Part shown: one piece after another, positions 23,130 to 34,893 of the stretch
How positions within the stretch are numbered: the first letter of the stretch is position 1
How the letters are laid out: every line of letters starts with the position of its first letter
Assembly: GCF_017654505.1 (NCBI RefSeq)
Contig: NC_054534.1
Coordinates: 18,735,693 to 18,799,692 of the forward strand
Direction of reading: 5' to 3'
Source of the DNA: Polyodon spathula
Taxonomy: Eukaryota; Chordata; Actinopteri; Acipenseriformes; Polyodontidae
Length of the DNA: 64,000 nt
Notes under the pieces: model-generated
The model's input: only the letters and a program-made list of their open reading frames with translations
Told to the model about the DNA's origin: nothing
Database searches by the model: none
Translations under genes and position numbers: made by a program

Positions 23130-24931
23130 GTGGGTTTTTGTAAGCTGTTGGAATGGATCAGCTGGTTCAGTTTGATGTGTGAACACATTGTTTGGTTACA
23201 GTACCATATACATCATCTTTACCTTTTAGTTACGTTCATTAGAACTCCAAATATAAAACGGGTATCATTCTACTGTCATCATCATTGTCCCCCTACAATA
23301 TATTTTAAAAAATACTGGGAACGCACAGAAAAAAACAAGCACAAGAGTCAGCAGTTATATATAGTCCTTAAAAGAAGTAAACAAATTAGCTTTTAAAGGT
23401 TTAGTTTAGGGGTCTCCTGTATTTACTAGGGCAAATGTGTCTTTACTTAAGTGCTTCTAGAATAAAGGTATTCAAAATAATGTTTTGCTTATGTGAAGTT
23501 TCCTGTTGCATATTTAAACTGTAAGGCCCCACCTTCAACCCATCTACAACCCCAACCCCTGCCCCACAGTTTTAGAATAGCTACTGTTCTGTTTCACAAA
23601 ATAAATGCAAAAACACTTAAGTTTTTTTTCTTCAAAACAAGTTATCAAAGCTAAAGCTTTTTATTTGACGTATTTGTCTATCTTTTCCTGTCTCACCACA
23701 GTAAACAAAAATTGCACTAAAAAAATTAGAAACTAAACAGCTCAAGGTGTACTGTGATAAAATCTTTGCACTACTTACTATATATAATATTATTCTGTGA
23801 CAAAGCCGGCTGTAGTGGGGACGTCAGACCAGAAGAAACACACAGTACTGTGAGATGAAATGATGAATGCATGCGCTGCTGCGCGGTTTATTATTATTAG
23901 AAAATAAAACAGTTGTACAAAAAAACAGGACTCGGCACTTGACACCATAATAAATGGACAAACAAAATGGACTAACACTTAAACAAACAATGGACTAACA
24001 GACAAACACGGTGAGTCAAAACAACAGTTATATATTTACTTTGTTTAGTTCTCGATTTAAATTCTCTCCTCTCCACACCCGTTCTCCACTCACTGAACAC
24101 ACAACCTCGAGCGAGTGAAAACATGCTGCTTTTATGCAGCTGTACCCAGACTCGATTCCTAATCAATCATTCAATTAGAGTCTCGGTACAACTGCACTTG
24201 AATTAATAAAAGTGCAATTCCCTGTGCTCACATATTATTACATTTTACCTGCACTTGAAGTGCTGTACAATCCTCGTTTTCAAATACAAATATATGTTTT
24301 AAACACTTGTGCGTATAACCCATATTATATCCCGTGTACCAATTACAATACACCAACATTAACACACTACACGCAACATACAAAACAGAAATATACACAG
24401 GGGCGGGGCAACATTGCTGCATCTTCTTAGAACAGTCTATAGGGTGGTTTAAGTGTAGTTTATTGTGCTTTCCTCTTTAGTTCCATAGGTGAAAAAAAGG
24501 TTACCTTTTATGTTTGATAAATATATTGACCGCACAATCCATCTATAGAAATGTGTATTTTTTTTAAATATATATAAATTATTGTTTTCTCTCATTTTAT
24601 TGGTACCTTTGCAAACCCACTCCTTTTGGTTTGTTATTTTTTGATGGTAAATAATATATTATTAAACAAATTGATATCCTTTCTTTTTAATAAAAAGAAT
24701 GTGTAGAATAATGTGCATATGTATGTTTTCATGTTGCGTTTGCTGAAGAGTCAACACATTTTTCTTCTGAATATTAAAGTGTTCTTGATGCATGGGTTAT
24801 TGATGATTATTATCTGTCTAATATTTGATCAGGAAATTGGTTGCCAATTGCACCTATACAGATTAATATTTTATTTAAACCCAGGCTTTATATGCAGTCT
24901 GTTTAAAATCCTAAATGTCCCTTTTATCCAG
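23130..24931 (+). other. ST8SIA4 intron 3
   Basis: A 1.8-kb intron bounded by gtgggt and tatccag. About 600 bases in its middle (23796-24413) look like a dispersed repeat with LTR-like character. No gene is seen. Confidence 0.85.
23796..24413. repeat. Interspersed repeat in intron 3, LTR-like
   Basis: A block from tgtgacaaagccggctgtag to ggggcggggcaaca that is GC-richer than its flanks, with TG...CA ends. It has no target duplication and no coding domain. Similar in style to the other TG...CA blocks in the window. Class uncertain. Confidence 0.35.
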
Positions 24932-25225
24932 ATGTAATTTGGCACCCCTGTCAGAGTTTGCAGAAGATGTGGGAATGAGCTCCGATTTCATCACCATGAA
25001 TCCCTCTGTTATACAGAGAGTGTATGGAGGATTTAAGAATGAATCAGACAGAGAGAAATTTGTCCAGAGGCTGGCCATGCTGAACGGTAGTGTCCTCTGG
25101 ATCCCTGCCTTCATGGTGAAAGGTGGAGAAAAACATGTGGAGTGGGTTAATGAGCTGATCCTGAAGAATAAATTAAAAGTGAGAACTGCCTATCCATCAC
25201 TAAGACTTGTCCATGCGGTGAGAGG
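24932..25225 (+). CDS. st8sia4: ST8SIA4 exon 4 (rest of motif L, PSTD, start of motif S)
   Basis: Exon 4 follows the acceptor cccttttatccag, completes Arg (AG|A), and ends GG before gtaagt, splitting a Gly. It reads [79 protein letters not shown]. It holds the end of sialylmotif L and the fourth and fifth sequons (N-E-S and N-G-S). It also holds the polysialyltransferase domain, the basic stretch from about KGGEKHVEW to [10 protein letters not shown] that is needed for chain extension and is found only in ST8SIA2 and ST8SIA4. Sialylmotif S begins at YPSLRL. Because all five N-linked sites are retained, autopolysialylation and Golgi trafficking are expected to be conserved; that is inference. 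The intron before it is only 1.8 kb. Confidence 0.95.
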
Positions 25226-25764
25226 GTAAGTGGCTGAATAACAAAGATGTGTCCTTGGAAATCTGTGTACTTTCATTGGTTTCTGAGTGGGCTGAATGGT
25301 ATTGTCACCAAACCTATATGGTCCCTTTGTGTGCTGAGTTTCATGCCTACAGTTAGTAACACAAAATACAGAGGCACTAAAGTTAAATCTGAAAAAGGTT
25401 TGAAAATCAATGGCTTTGCTAACTGACATTCTTTTGGCAATACCCGTGGGTTGCTAGATTGTGGAATACTGTACCCTACAGAACATGATACGTCTTTTAT
25501 TCAACTCCCGGAAGATGGGAAAAACAATGTAATCATACTTTTTCAAAATGTATTATACACATACTGATTTCAAAGTTTCATAAAAATTTAAAAAAAAAAA
25601 TACACATTTGTACGGTCTTCTTGGGTCTCCAGTGGATTCCCTCACCATGTAGGCCTATCTGACAGAGTAGAGACAATTCAAAACTTGTGGAGACAAACCT
25701 CCCTACCGTGCAAAGGTGTAGTGACAACAGACGCATCCAACCTGGGTTGGGGTGTGGTCTGGGC

Positions 25765-26030
25765 AGGTAGAGGAGTGAGCGGTTCCTGGACAGGCCGCTG
25801 GACATCTCTGCACATAAATGCACTGCAGCTCCGAGCAGTGCACCTTTTGCTCCAGCAAGCTCATCCTGGTGGTTCACATACACCACTACTGACATGTTGT
25901 CGGTGAGCATGAGGACATGTCCATTCTGGAGCACAAGGTGCACTGCAGTGTATTTATGTGCAGGGATGTCCAGCGGCCTGTCCAGGACCCGCTCACTCCT
26001 CTACCTGCCCCAGGTGGGGGTGGGCCGGCC
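25765..26030. repeat. Inverted repeat of the DIRS RNase H region
   Basis: The left arm (about 25765-25856) reads gggcaggtagaggagtgagc to caccttttgctccag. The right arm (about 25932-26020) is its near-exact reverse complement, starting ctggagcacaaggtgcactg and ending in ctcactcctctacctgcccc. The spacer of about 75 bases encodes the next RNase H piece on the minus strand. The right arm lacks a short segment (gctccgagca) present in the left. Confidence 0.85.
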
Positions 26031-26034
26031 TCAT

Positions 26035-26640
26035 TATAAGCAGTCAATACTGTGGCCACAATCCAGCTGCTTCGAGAGGGCATGCCCCAGGGTCACTTCA
26101 CCATAGCAAACGAAGAGCTGATCAGACTGACGCAGCTCTTTTGTCCTATCCATATACTCTCTCAATGCCCTCACCGAGCAGAGAGAATTCAGTTTTCTGT
26201 CATCCTTTGTATCAAAGGGAGGGTGGAGTCGCCATTCTGACGGGTGAGGACTGCCGCCCGGTTCACCACTCCGGGGAGGTAAACAGCCCGGAGGGACGAC
26301 AAATGCTTCTGTGCCCAGAACATCAGCTGAAAGGCTATGCGGTGTAACCCCAGGGATCGAAGCCTGTTCCCTGTTCTAATCATTGGAATTAGAGGTCTTC
26401 CATCCCCCTCCCTTTTGATTTGGAGGCGGATAGGAAACTGAATTCTCTCTGCCTGGTGAGGGCATTGAGAGAGTATATGGATAGGACGAAAGAGCTGCGT
26501 CAGTCTGATCAGCTCTTCGTTTGCTATGGTGAAGGGACCCTGGGGCAAGTCCTCTCAAAGCAGCAACTGGCCCACTGGATTGTGGACAGTATCAACTGCT
26601 CATAATGAGGCTGGCCTACCCCCGCCGTGGAGGGGTGGTC
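26035..26640. repeat. Inverted repeat of the DIRS recombinase region
   Basis: Arms of about 200 bases. On the left (26035-26232) is agcaaacgaagagctgatca, followed by ctatccatatactctctcaa. On the right (26393-26640) the reverse complements of these appear in reverse order (ttgagagagtatatggatag, tgatcagctcttcgtttgct). The spacer of about 160 bases carries the RNase H C-terminal piece on the minus strand. The arms differ by scattered substitutions and small indels, so the duplication is not very recent. Confidence 0.85.
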
Positions 26641-28361
26641 ACGTCATGGGTGCTCTTTTGAGGTGCATCATTGACTGACATTTGTACTGCGGCTAGCTGG
26701 GCTACTCCACATACATTCACAAGGTTCTACCAAATCAATGTGGTGGATCCCTCTATGCCTTCATTAGGCACAAGGGTACTTGTGGGTACATGCGCGCACA
26801 ACAAACACCAGGTGGCGAGTGAGGCGTTCCTTATATGCTGCCCGCTTATGCTCCCTCTCTAATGGCTCCAGTATACGTTCCCAAAAGTACTGGTTGATGG
26901 TCATCTTCGAATTGAAAGGGAACGTTAGGTTACTTGCCGTAACCTTGGTTCCCTGAAAGAGCAGATGACCACCAAACTTTGCGAGGTTGCATCACTCGCA
27001 TTCGCGGGTTCGATGCAAACGAAGTGGGCTCCGGAGCGACTACTTATTCCCTCGGCAGACGGGACAGAGGACATCACTCCACGGAGGGGCCTCTCTGCAG
27101 CTGTGACATAAAATGCTCAGCCAATACCTACCTAAGGCAGGCATTTCCCAAGAGCATTGGTTCCCTTGAAAAAGAGATTTTAATCTCACTGGGACTTTCC
27201 TGGTTAAAAGGTTAATAAAAAATAAAATTCAGATATATGGTCACTCACAATTTATATTGGAATTGCATATGCACACAATCCCTATTAATTCATTTTGAAT
27301 ACACAGAGTTCAGATTGCTTTCTTGTACCAGAGCTAAAAAGATGATGTGCTCAATTTCCTAAACTATTTATAATGAACTTTGTATATTTTTTACCCTCTT
27401 TTGTTGTATATCTTATTTTGGCAATAAAACTGCATTAAATTTACAAAAAAAAGCTTAGTTAAATATTATTTGCAAAAATGGGCTTTCTTAAATATTATTG
27501 GTCCTATTGGAGGTTGGTCATCATTTGAAACATCAGCTCTTAATTGAGCTTCACCTGCCTTTTTCCTATACGGTCTCCTTTTCCAGGTAGAGAAGAATTC
27601 TTATTTTAAAATGTTGACACTAACCGTGTCATGATATACAGCAAGGTCATTTACAGGGGTGAAAATCATTTTGAAAATTGGTACTAAATTGTTTTGAAAG
27701 TTTTGCACCAGAGAGACTGGTGCTAAATTATTAATCAAACCCCCTCACCACTTCCAACAGAGCATAAACCTTTTCACCTGTGCATGTGGATGAGTGTGGG
27801 TGGATCATGTGAGCAGTCCAGACTATCCTCATCAGTGGTTGCTAAGAAATTAAAACATAAAGAAATAAATCAGTGTAACATGGTGGCAGAATGTAATGCA
27901 CCCCTGGTTTACACTCCACAGGTCAGCCTCTGAGTATTCATTGGACCTTATATAGGAGCTTGCATATGCAGGTATTTATTTAAAAAAAACAAAGTGTTTA
28001 ATAATGAACCGGGTTGTCGTTGAGTCAGTATGCGAATGCAGCGTGATACAAAAAAATATATGAGAGATTAGTGACACAGACTTGTCAGTTCATTATTGTT
28101 AATTTATAGTTTTATATATTTTCTAAACATTTTATAACTAGTAAACTAAATGTTTACATGTTTAAAGTTTATTATTTTAATAAATGCAGCCCCAACCTTT
28201 TTCTGAATGTTCATTTTTCCAAAGTAATGTTCAGTTTGAAGTGAAATATAATTTATTATACTACATCCTTCACTAGTTTAGCCTTACTTATGTGCCCTTA
28301 GAAAGCAAACCATGTCCTAGAGCTGGTCATATACCAGAGCCCAATACCCTAACCACCAATG

Positions 28362-29193
28362 CAAACACTGTTGCAGCAGCAAAGGTCATTCAAAATGATC
28401 TAGACAAGATACAGAACTGGGCAGACACATGGCAAATGACATTTAAGAGAAAAGTGTAAGGTACTGCACGCAAGCAATACAAATGTGCTTATAAATATCA
28501 TGTGGGAGATACTGAAATTGAAGGAATCTATGAAAAAGACCTAGGAGTTTTTGTTGACTCAGAAATGTCTTCATTTAGACAATGTGGGGAAGCTATAAAA
28601 AAGGCCAACAAGATGCTTGGGTATATTGTGAAAAGTGTTGAATTTAAGTCAAGGGAAGTAATGTTAAAACTGTACAATGCATTAGTAAGACCTCATCTTG
28701 AATATTGTGTTTAGTTCTGGTCACCTCGCTACAAAAGGATATTGCTGCTCTAAAAAGAGTGCAAAGAAGAGCGACCAGAATTATTCCAGGTTTAAAAGGC
28801 ATTTCATCTGCAGACAGGCTGAAAGAATTGAATGTAGTCATTCTTGAACAAAGAAGACTATGCGGCGACCTGATTCAAGCAATCAAAATTCTAAAAGGTA
28901 TTGACAATGTCAATCCAGGGACTTTTACGACCTGAAAAAAGAATCAAGGACCAAGGGTCACAAATGGAGATTAGACAAAGGGGCATTTAAAACAGAAAAT
29001 AGGAGGCACTTTTTTATACAGAGAATTGTGAGGGTCTGGAACCAACTCCCCAGTAATGTTGTTGAAGCTGACACCCTGGGATCCTTCAAGAAGCTGCTTG
29101 ATGAGATTCTGGGATCAATAAGCTACTAACAACCAAACGAGCAAGATAGGCCGAATGGCCTCCTCTCGTTTGTAAATTTTCTTATGTTCTTAT
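28362..29193 (+). mobile_element. 5'-truncated CR1/L2-group LINE copy
   Basis: Matches the 3' part of the long LINE at 58.4-61.4 kb, starting at aacactgttgcagcagcaaa and running to the tail ttcttatgttcttat. It holds the C-terminal part of the reverse transcriptase ORF (YEKDLGVFVDSEMSS, VEFKSREVMLKLYNALVRPH), broken by a CAG to TAG change in the position of VQFWSP and by frameshifts. It is useful as a comparator because it keeps the coding end that the long copy loses to a premature stop. Confidence 0.9.
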
Positions 29194-29849
29194 TGGCTAC
29201 CCTATCAGCTAATCACAGTTATTGTTTCTTCATCAGTAGTGCCAACATATGTGTCTAAGAGGGAAAATAAAATAATTCAGTTAAAGCAGTCAGACGGAAA
29301 ATAGGCCAGTTAAATTGCCATGTGCTGCAAGGGATTTGTTAATGTGTTAGGTTTCAAAAAATACCATTAGGATACTATTATAATACCAGACTGCTGTATT
29401 ACCCTGAAGACATCCTAGAAGATCTATTAGTAAAGCTGGTTTGCAAAGTTCAGTTTCAAGAATGTCAGCAAGGATTAGATATGAGGCAATGGTTTCAAGG
29501 TGGATAATGTTCTGATTTAATAGGAAGTGAGATAGTGTTTTATTACATGTGGAGCATGTGCTTGGCTAGTGTTCTTCAAGCAGCACTGAAAGATACTCTG
29601 CCATGTTTAATAGGTGAGAAAGATGGGCAAGTTATATTATCCCAAGTGCCTCCTCATTTCGGTTAGGGTCTTATCTTTGTAACAGTTTTCCCATTTTTGG
29701 TAGAGACAGCTACCCATTTGTATCTTTCTTGACCATGGCCTTGCTTATAAGGGTCATTCTACAGAAATGGGAAAATTGAGTCCCCATCTCAAAGTAGAGC
29801 ATATTTAAATATTTAAAAAAAAAAAAAAAAAACGTTTTGTGTCAGTCTA

Positions 29850-29925
29850 TGTATATATATATATATATCTATATATAATATATATATATATATATTATAT
29901 ATATATATATTATATATATACTGTT
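29850..29925. repeat. Irregular (TA)n cluster
   Basis: Interrupted TA repeats. A short duplicated ctgttttcattaaca follows at 29921-29951. Confidence 0.85.
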
Positions 29926-31106
29926 TTCATTAACATACTGTTTTCATTAACACTTAGCAAATATGCATCATTATTTCTATGCAATATTAATATTTAAGGT
30001 GATTTTTTTTTTTTTTTTTTTTTTTTATAAAAGTTCAATGTCCCCGCTTCCAGCTTCTACTTTCTCGTCAAAACAAATTATGGAATAAAACATGGCTATT
30101 TTTTTAAAAGGAATGTTGTATCACAGTATAATGTTGAACTAGTATTTTTAAGTATTTTTTTTTCTACTTTTGAATAAAAGGCCATTGAAAACCTGACCGT
30201 AGTTTTCAATGCCATTACCGTAACAGACAGTGTATTGTCCCCTAGTGTAAATATGCCTTAGACCACCCCTTTGAGCATGTGATCATGAAAAGAGATTTTA
30301 TCAGTTCCAACATTGCCACATGGTGGGTAGATCAGTTTCACTCAATGTCTGAAAATCATTGATTTTACAAAACAAATGATTATAGGTTAGAATTATTTCA
30401 TGATTTATATGTTCAGTGTTAGGCAGGGTCAGAATCTGTAGGCCTCTGATTTTTATAAGTTCATAAAAATGCTTACAGCTGTCATTACCGTAACAGTCAT
30501 TACTGACATGACACTTTTTAGAAATGTTTTGTACTAAATTATTGTTAAATATAAATTAAATCATTAGTATTTCACAAAAGCATTTTTCCTTGAATGCAGA
30601 ATGACTAGGTTAAGGGGCTCATATTTTAAAAAAAGTGCTAACATATTTCTTAATTTAAAATATCAGTACAGAACCTGATAAGTGCCAAAACTTAACTTTA
30701 ATTTTATTAGTCAATAAATATGAAAATCAAAGTTTATCTTTTGAAAAATTAAATAAATATTTTCACTAATGTGTAACGTTATAATGCCTAATCGATTCTA
30801 TATATATTTCTCTTTTGTACAACACTTTTTAGTTGTGTTACGGTAATGACAGATTTATGTGCTGAAACATTTTGAACAAAAATATAAAAATTGTTAAAAA
30901 TAAGCTCCTTTCTGGTATTTCATATTTTTACAGAAGGAACCACACTAAAGAGACGCCCATGCACTGTTCCCCAATTGATTTCCACAACATGGCGCACAAA
31001 GGGACAATTTAAAAAATATGTAGACCGCAAGAAAATTCTTTAAATAAAAACAAAACCTGTGTCTGATATGTTCATTAATACAAATTTCTAGGAACTATTA
31101 TTAATT

Positions 31107-31293
31107 GCTCATTTAGCACTCTTTTAACCACTTACAATAAGACCTTGGTTTTACATCTCATCCAAAGGACGGAGCACAAGGTGGTTAAGTGACTTGCTTA
31201 GCAAGTCAGTGACTGAGCTGGGATTAAACTGGGAACCTCCCTCCTGGTAACAAGCCCCTTTCTTTAACCACCAGACCACACTATTCCTCCTGT
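31107..31293 (-). repeat. tRNA-derived SINE next to exon 5
   Basis: Reads in reverse as a common fish SINE. The forward-strand landmarks are catttagcactcttttaacc, catctcatccaaaggacgga, ggttaagtgacttgctta, gtgactgagctgggatt and ctttaaccaccagaccacac. A second copy with the same order is at 49748-49997. In the second copy ggatttaaagccaggaacc corresponds to a reverse-complemented B box. The element ends about 43 bases before the exon 5 acceptor cut. Confidence 0.75.
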
Positions 31294-31336
31294 AGTGACC
31301 CTGTATATTGATTTATGTTGTATCTTTGTTTTACAG

Positions 31337-31613
31337 ATACTGGTTGACAAATAAAATCAACATCAAGCGTCCCAGCACTGGACTTCTGATGTACACCATG
31401 GCTACCCGCTTTTGTGATGAGATTCATCTTTATGGCTTTTGGCCATTTCCAAAGGATTCCCATGGAAAACCAGTTAAATACCATTACTATGATGAACTCA
31501 AGTACCGCTATTTCTCAAGCCCCCATAGGATGCCACTGGAATTTAAAACCTTAAAGATGTTACACAATAAAGGTGCACTGAAATTGACAACTTCCAGGTG
31601 TGCACAGCTTTGA
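31337..31613 (+). CDS. st8sia4: ST8SIA4 exon 5 (end of motif S, motifs III and VS, stop)
   Basis: The last coding exon follows the acceptor tatctttgttttacag, completes the split Gly (GG|A), and runs to TGA. It reads [71 protein letters not shown] and ends in LTTSRCAQL. Motif S is completed. HYYDELKYR is motif III, and the H-x4-E of PHRMPLE is motif VS with the catalytic His. RFC and the C-terminal SRC carry the cysteines that pair with those of motif L in human. Relative to the human protein as recalled, two residues (Asn-Ala) are missing just before SPHRMP. The exon total fits: 319 residues here after the first split codon, against 321 expected. A SINE ends about 43 bp upstream of the acceptor. 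Confidence 0.95.
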
Positions 31614-32906
31614 AGTGTATTTTTGGGATCTGTGCTCAACCCCAGTCGTGGAAATCTTAACCAGCCATTACTAGGCAATAGAAGCCTTAGCTTATTAACT
31701 GACAGATGCGGATGTTGGAAGGAGGTTTTTCAGTAGTGCTGACAGCTAAAATGAAGATAAAAAAAATAAGTGAATGTAAAAATAAAAGTGCCAAGATGTC
31801 ATGGGACATAATTGAGTGTTTAACTATTTAGGTATCTGAATTCCAAAAATAAAAGTGCTTTTGGACTGATTTGAAGTTAACTGGTTGTCAAAATGAAACT
31901 CAAAGTTAAAAAGGCTGCTTGGCAGTGTATGGAACAATAATGCCTGACAATCTTCAGAAGGTCAAAACGATATGCTGTCAGCTAGCTATCAATTGCAGTG
32001 CACAGTCCTCTTGTTTATGAATGGTGGCAGACTCAGACAGGCTGAACATATGTGATGCCAGCAAGGGCTTTGTGGCAGTGGCCCCAAGCAACTGTTCAAG
32101 AGTTGAGAGTGTTTGGTGTGGCAAACCTTTCACTTGATAAAGCAAAGTCACACAAGCCCCTTTGTGTGCTTCATGCACCATAGCTATACACATCCATACA
32201 CCTGTCAAAGAGTGCATCGGCTGTGCTGGCATGGTGCAATAAAACCACTGAAGAAGTCACAGGTCACAAACTGTTTAGACATATTGAAAAATCAGTTTAG
32301 GATGTTTTAAATCAAAACAGGTGCCCTTAATGTTGGTACCAAAGATTCTACTGGTTGGTGTAGACATCAAAACTATATACTGTGTGAAAAGTTTAATACT
32401 GTAATGTTGTGATACTTAGCAGCCTCAGGGCTAAATTATTTTTCTACTTGTATTTGTGGGGGTGAAATGATTACCAGTAATCTAATGATGCTGCTTATCT
32501 CAACAAACCTCTTTTGATTTGAAGTCATTGTTACTTTAGAAACGTAGACAGTAAAATGGTATTGTAGAAATGTAATTTTATATGAATAGCATTTCCCAAT
32601 ACCAGTGGAATGTTCCAGTTGGCTCACGCAACCACAGCAGTGAGAAATACAGTGAAAAGTGATATGAGAGTGCCACACAATGAATGCTCTCGTGTAGTTT
32701 TTCTGTCAATGAAATGGTTTGTAAGCCCAGGACAAAGCTTTCCAAGTAAAACATAAGTACTGTGGGTTTGTTCACAGTATTTTTATTGGTGTATGCCTGT
32801 TTGCACATGCTAAAAAGTGTTGGAAAAAATAAAAAACATTTTCCGTGGTCACCAATATGTTAATTGCACAGAGGTTTCTACAGATATCTATACCACCATG
32901 AACCGT

Positions 32907-32939
<33 letters not shown>

Positions 32940-34078
32940 GTATTATTAAAGAAAAATTAAGATGCTGTGCAGTATTGTATATACAGAACTCACACAGCAA
33001 CTTAAAAAAATAGGAGGCTTTGTCCTGGGCTCTGGGCGTTGTTATACTGGCTTATTGAACTCATCTCTTATTTTTGTTACACAGACATGAAATTATTAAT
33101 TTCATGTCAGGTTGTGTTATTGTTTTGTGTTTTGTGATATTGTGTATATACATCTGTGATGTATATGGCTAGAGTAATTTGTAATATTTGGACAAATACC
33201 AACTTTAAGGTACTGAATGTTGTTCGTTTGTATTGTTTTGAAAAACATTTGATACTGATTGTTTTACTACATGTACAGTTATGAATTTTATGAGTTTTCA
33301 ACTTTCTTTTGTAAATTATATGTTAAAGTAATATTTCTGTGTCAGTGAAAAAATACAATTGACTATTAAATGTGATTCTCTTTGTTATCATTAAAGGAAA
33401 GTAGAGTTAGAAAGTCTTGTGTAGGGCAGAAATAAGTTATTTTTTGAGCCAAACATGGTCTAAAAACAAACAAACCAAAAATATGGATATCCATGAAGTT
33501 AATATCAAGCAGCCTAGGTTAAGTACAGTAAATGGCATAAATATAAAATATTTTGACCAATATATTTGGCTGGCACTTTTGACATGACTCCAAGTATTTT
33601 AATTTTAAAACATAAAATCTGATAGTAAAAAAAACAAAATTAGGTTAAAAAAAGTTCTTAGTTTCCATGTTCCATTTTCCAGGTCATTTCACATCAGCAG
33701 CAAAGCATGTTACTAAATGTAAGCTCGTCAGTCACTAGGGCAGCCAGCTGGTTAGTTGATGACTGAAAAGAAGAAATTGAAGAGGTGACAACAGTTGCAC
33801 CCACAGGGTGAAATGACTGAGGAAGTGCACGTCTGTCTGAAAGCATAGCTTGCTTCTCTAATACTTACCAATGCAGGTTTACTGAAAATGTTTGGAATTA
33901 TTTCTTTAGTTACAATTACTTTAAAAAACAAATGTCTACATCATCCCATACATGGAGAACAACTAGGCAATCAAATTTTTCACCACATTCATCATGGACC
34001 GCACGAGTAACACTCTTGTTTTGCAAGAAAATTATATATATTCAAGAACCCTTTTCTCCATCTTCCATCTTGAACAAT
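31614..34078 (+). other. 3' UTR and downstream flank of ST8SIA4, no gene seen
   Basis: AT-rich sequence after the stop codon, probably containing the 3' UTR in its first part. It holds a short perfect inverted repeat at 33084-33108 (11-bp arms around ATT) and a (TTA)n-like tract near 32907-32947. No coding region or transposon is recognised. Confidence 0.4.
31781..31853 (+). promoter_or_regulatory. Candidate poly(A) signals of ST8SIA4
   Basis: Two AATAAA hexamers lie about 170 and 235 bases after the stop codon (31781-31786 and 31848-31853), in an AT-rich sequence. More occur at about 32237 and 32827. ST8SIA4 mRNAs are known to have long 3' untranslated regions, so which site is used cannot be told from sequence alone. 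Confidence 0.35.
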
Positions 34079-34821
34079 TGTGGCAAAGTGGTTAACAGTG
34101 TACAGGTGCAGAAGTGATGCAGTGCTTAATTAGGAGACAAGACAGTGATAATCCAATTAGAAAGGCTTTTAATATTGTAATCCAGGTCTGGTGAACTCAA
34201 ACAATAATCCCAGGCAATACACAGCAATGTGTATTGCACTGTTCAAAATAAAGGGTTTGCAGTCCCAAATAATAAACACAGTCCAGTTACACACACAATA
34301 TACAAACACAGTCACCAGTCCTGGGTGCATGCTTGTGGTGCTGATACAATTATTATCATGACACAGGTGTAGTGATGTCCAGGTTCATTCTGGCCTCTGG
34401 TGACAGCTCTGGAACATGTTAGTGGTTCACTAATAACAAGAAGTAACAATTAGAGACCAGACAGAACAAACAAAACACTCACGTACGATATTTTTTTAAC
34501 ACAGGTCCTTCCGGGTCGTTTCCTTAACCATAAACAAAGGACCAGGTCACATCACTCCGTCCCCTATTTTTACCATCACTCTTGACCCCTTGGTAAACGA
34601 TTGCAACCGCTCCTCCAATCCGCAGCTGCAACATTGTTTCCCTTCTGGGTCGAAGAGTTATTGCACCGGAGTTCCGCCCCCTTTCTAGATGACTAACTTC
34701 CTTTTAATGGTGGGAATGAATTGTCAGGCTATTCGGTCTAGGGTACCCTGTTCCCTGTACTTAGCGCCCTCAGAGGTCGGGAGGGAGATTTGCCACCAAG
34801 AATCATTCTATTTCTGTCACA
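34079..34821 (-). mobile_element. Solo LTR-like element, inverted relative of 10225-10926
   Basis: Starts TGTGGCAAAG and ends CTGTCACA. It is flanked by near-identical 5-bp sequences, acaat (34074-34078) and ataat (34822-34826). Its right part (ttagcgccctcagaggtcgg, gagatttgccaccaag) is the reverse complement of the left part of 10225-10926, so this copy lies on the minus strand. There is no coding content. Ty3/gypsy-type solo LTR is the most likely class. Confidence 0.5.
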
Positions 34822-34893
34822 ATAATATATTGTGGTTGCAGGTAAAAAAAAAACTGTCAATGGGCATTAGAAAACAGCAGGGACACCTCCCCC

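Larger units (their letters stand above)
25600..27190. mobile_element. Scrambled DIRS-type (tyrosine-recombinase) retrotransposon
   Basis: Pieces of a DIRS-like element on both strands. On + at about 25725-25855 is an RNase H start (TTDASNLGWGVVWAGRG, RWTSLHINALQLRAVH). The same region recurs on - at 26030-25940, followed on - by LMLTDNMSVVVYVNHQ (about 25925-25870). The RNase H C-terminal part (FWAQKHLSSLRAVYLPGVVN) is on - at about 26345-26240. The tyrosine recombinase is on + at about 26420-26605 (LCLVRALREYMDRTKELRQS, QLFVCYGEG) and 26670-26790 (DICTAASWATPHTFTRFY, with the expected catalytic Tyr). The segment that should hold the H-x-x-R of the recombinase is missing between these two pieces, and many stops are present. 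At 26915-26955 a palindrome-like gggaacgttaggttac / gtaaccttggttccc resembles DIRS terminal sequence. The element cannot be active. Confidence 0.75.
25226..31336 (+). other. ST8SIA4 intron 4
   Basis: A 6.1-kb intron bounded by gtaagt and ttttacag. It contains the scrambled DIRS-type element, a truncated LINE copy, a (TA)n cluster at about 29850-29920, a T-run at 30005-30026, and a SINE directly before exon 5. The stretches 27200-28360 and 29200-31100 show nothing recognisable. Confidence 0.85.
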
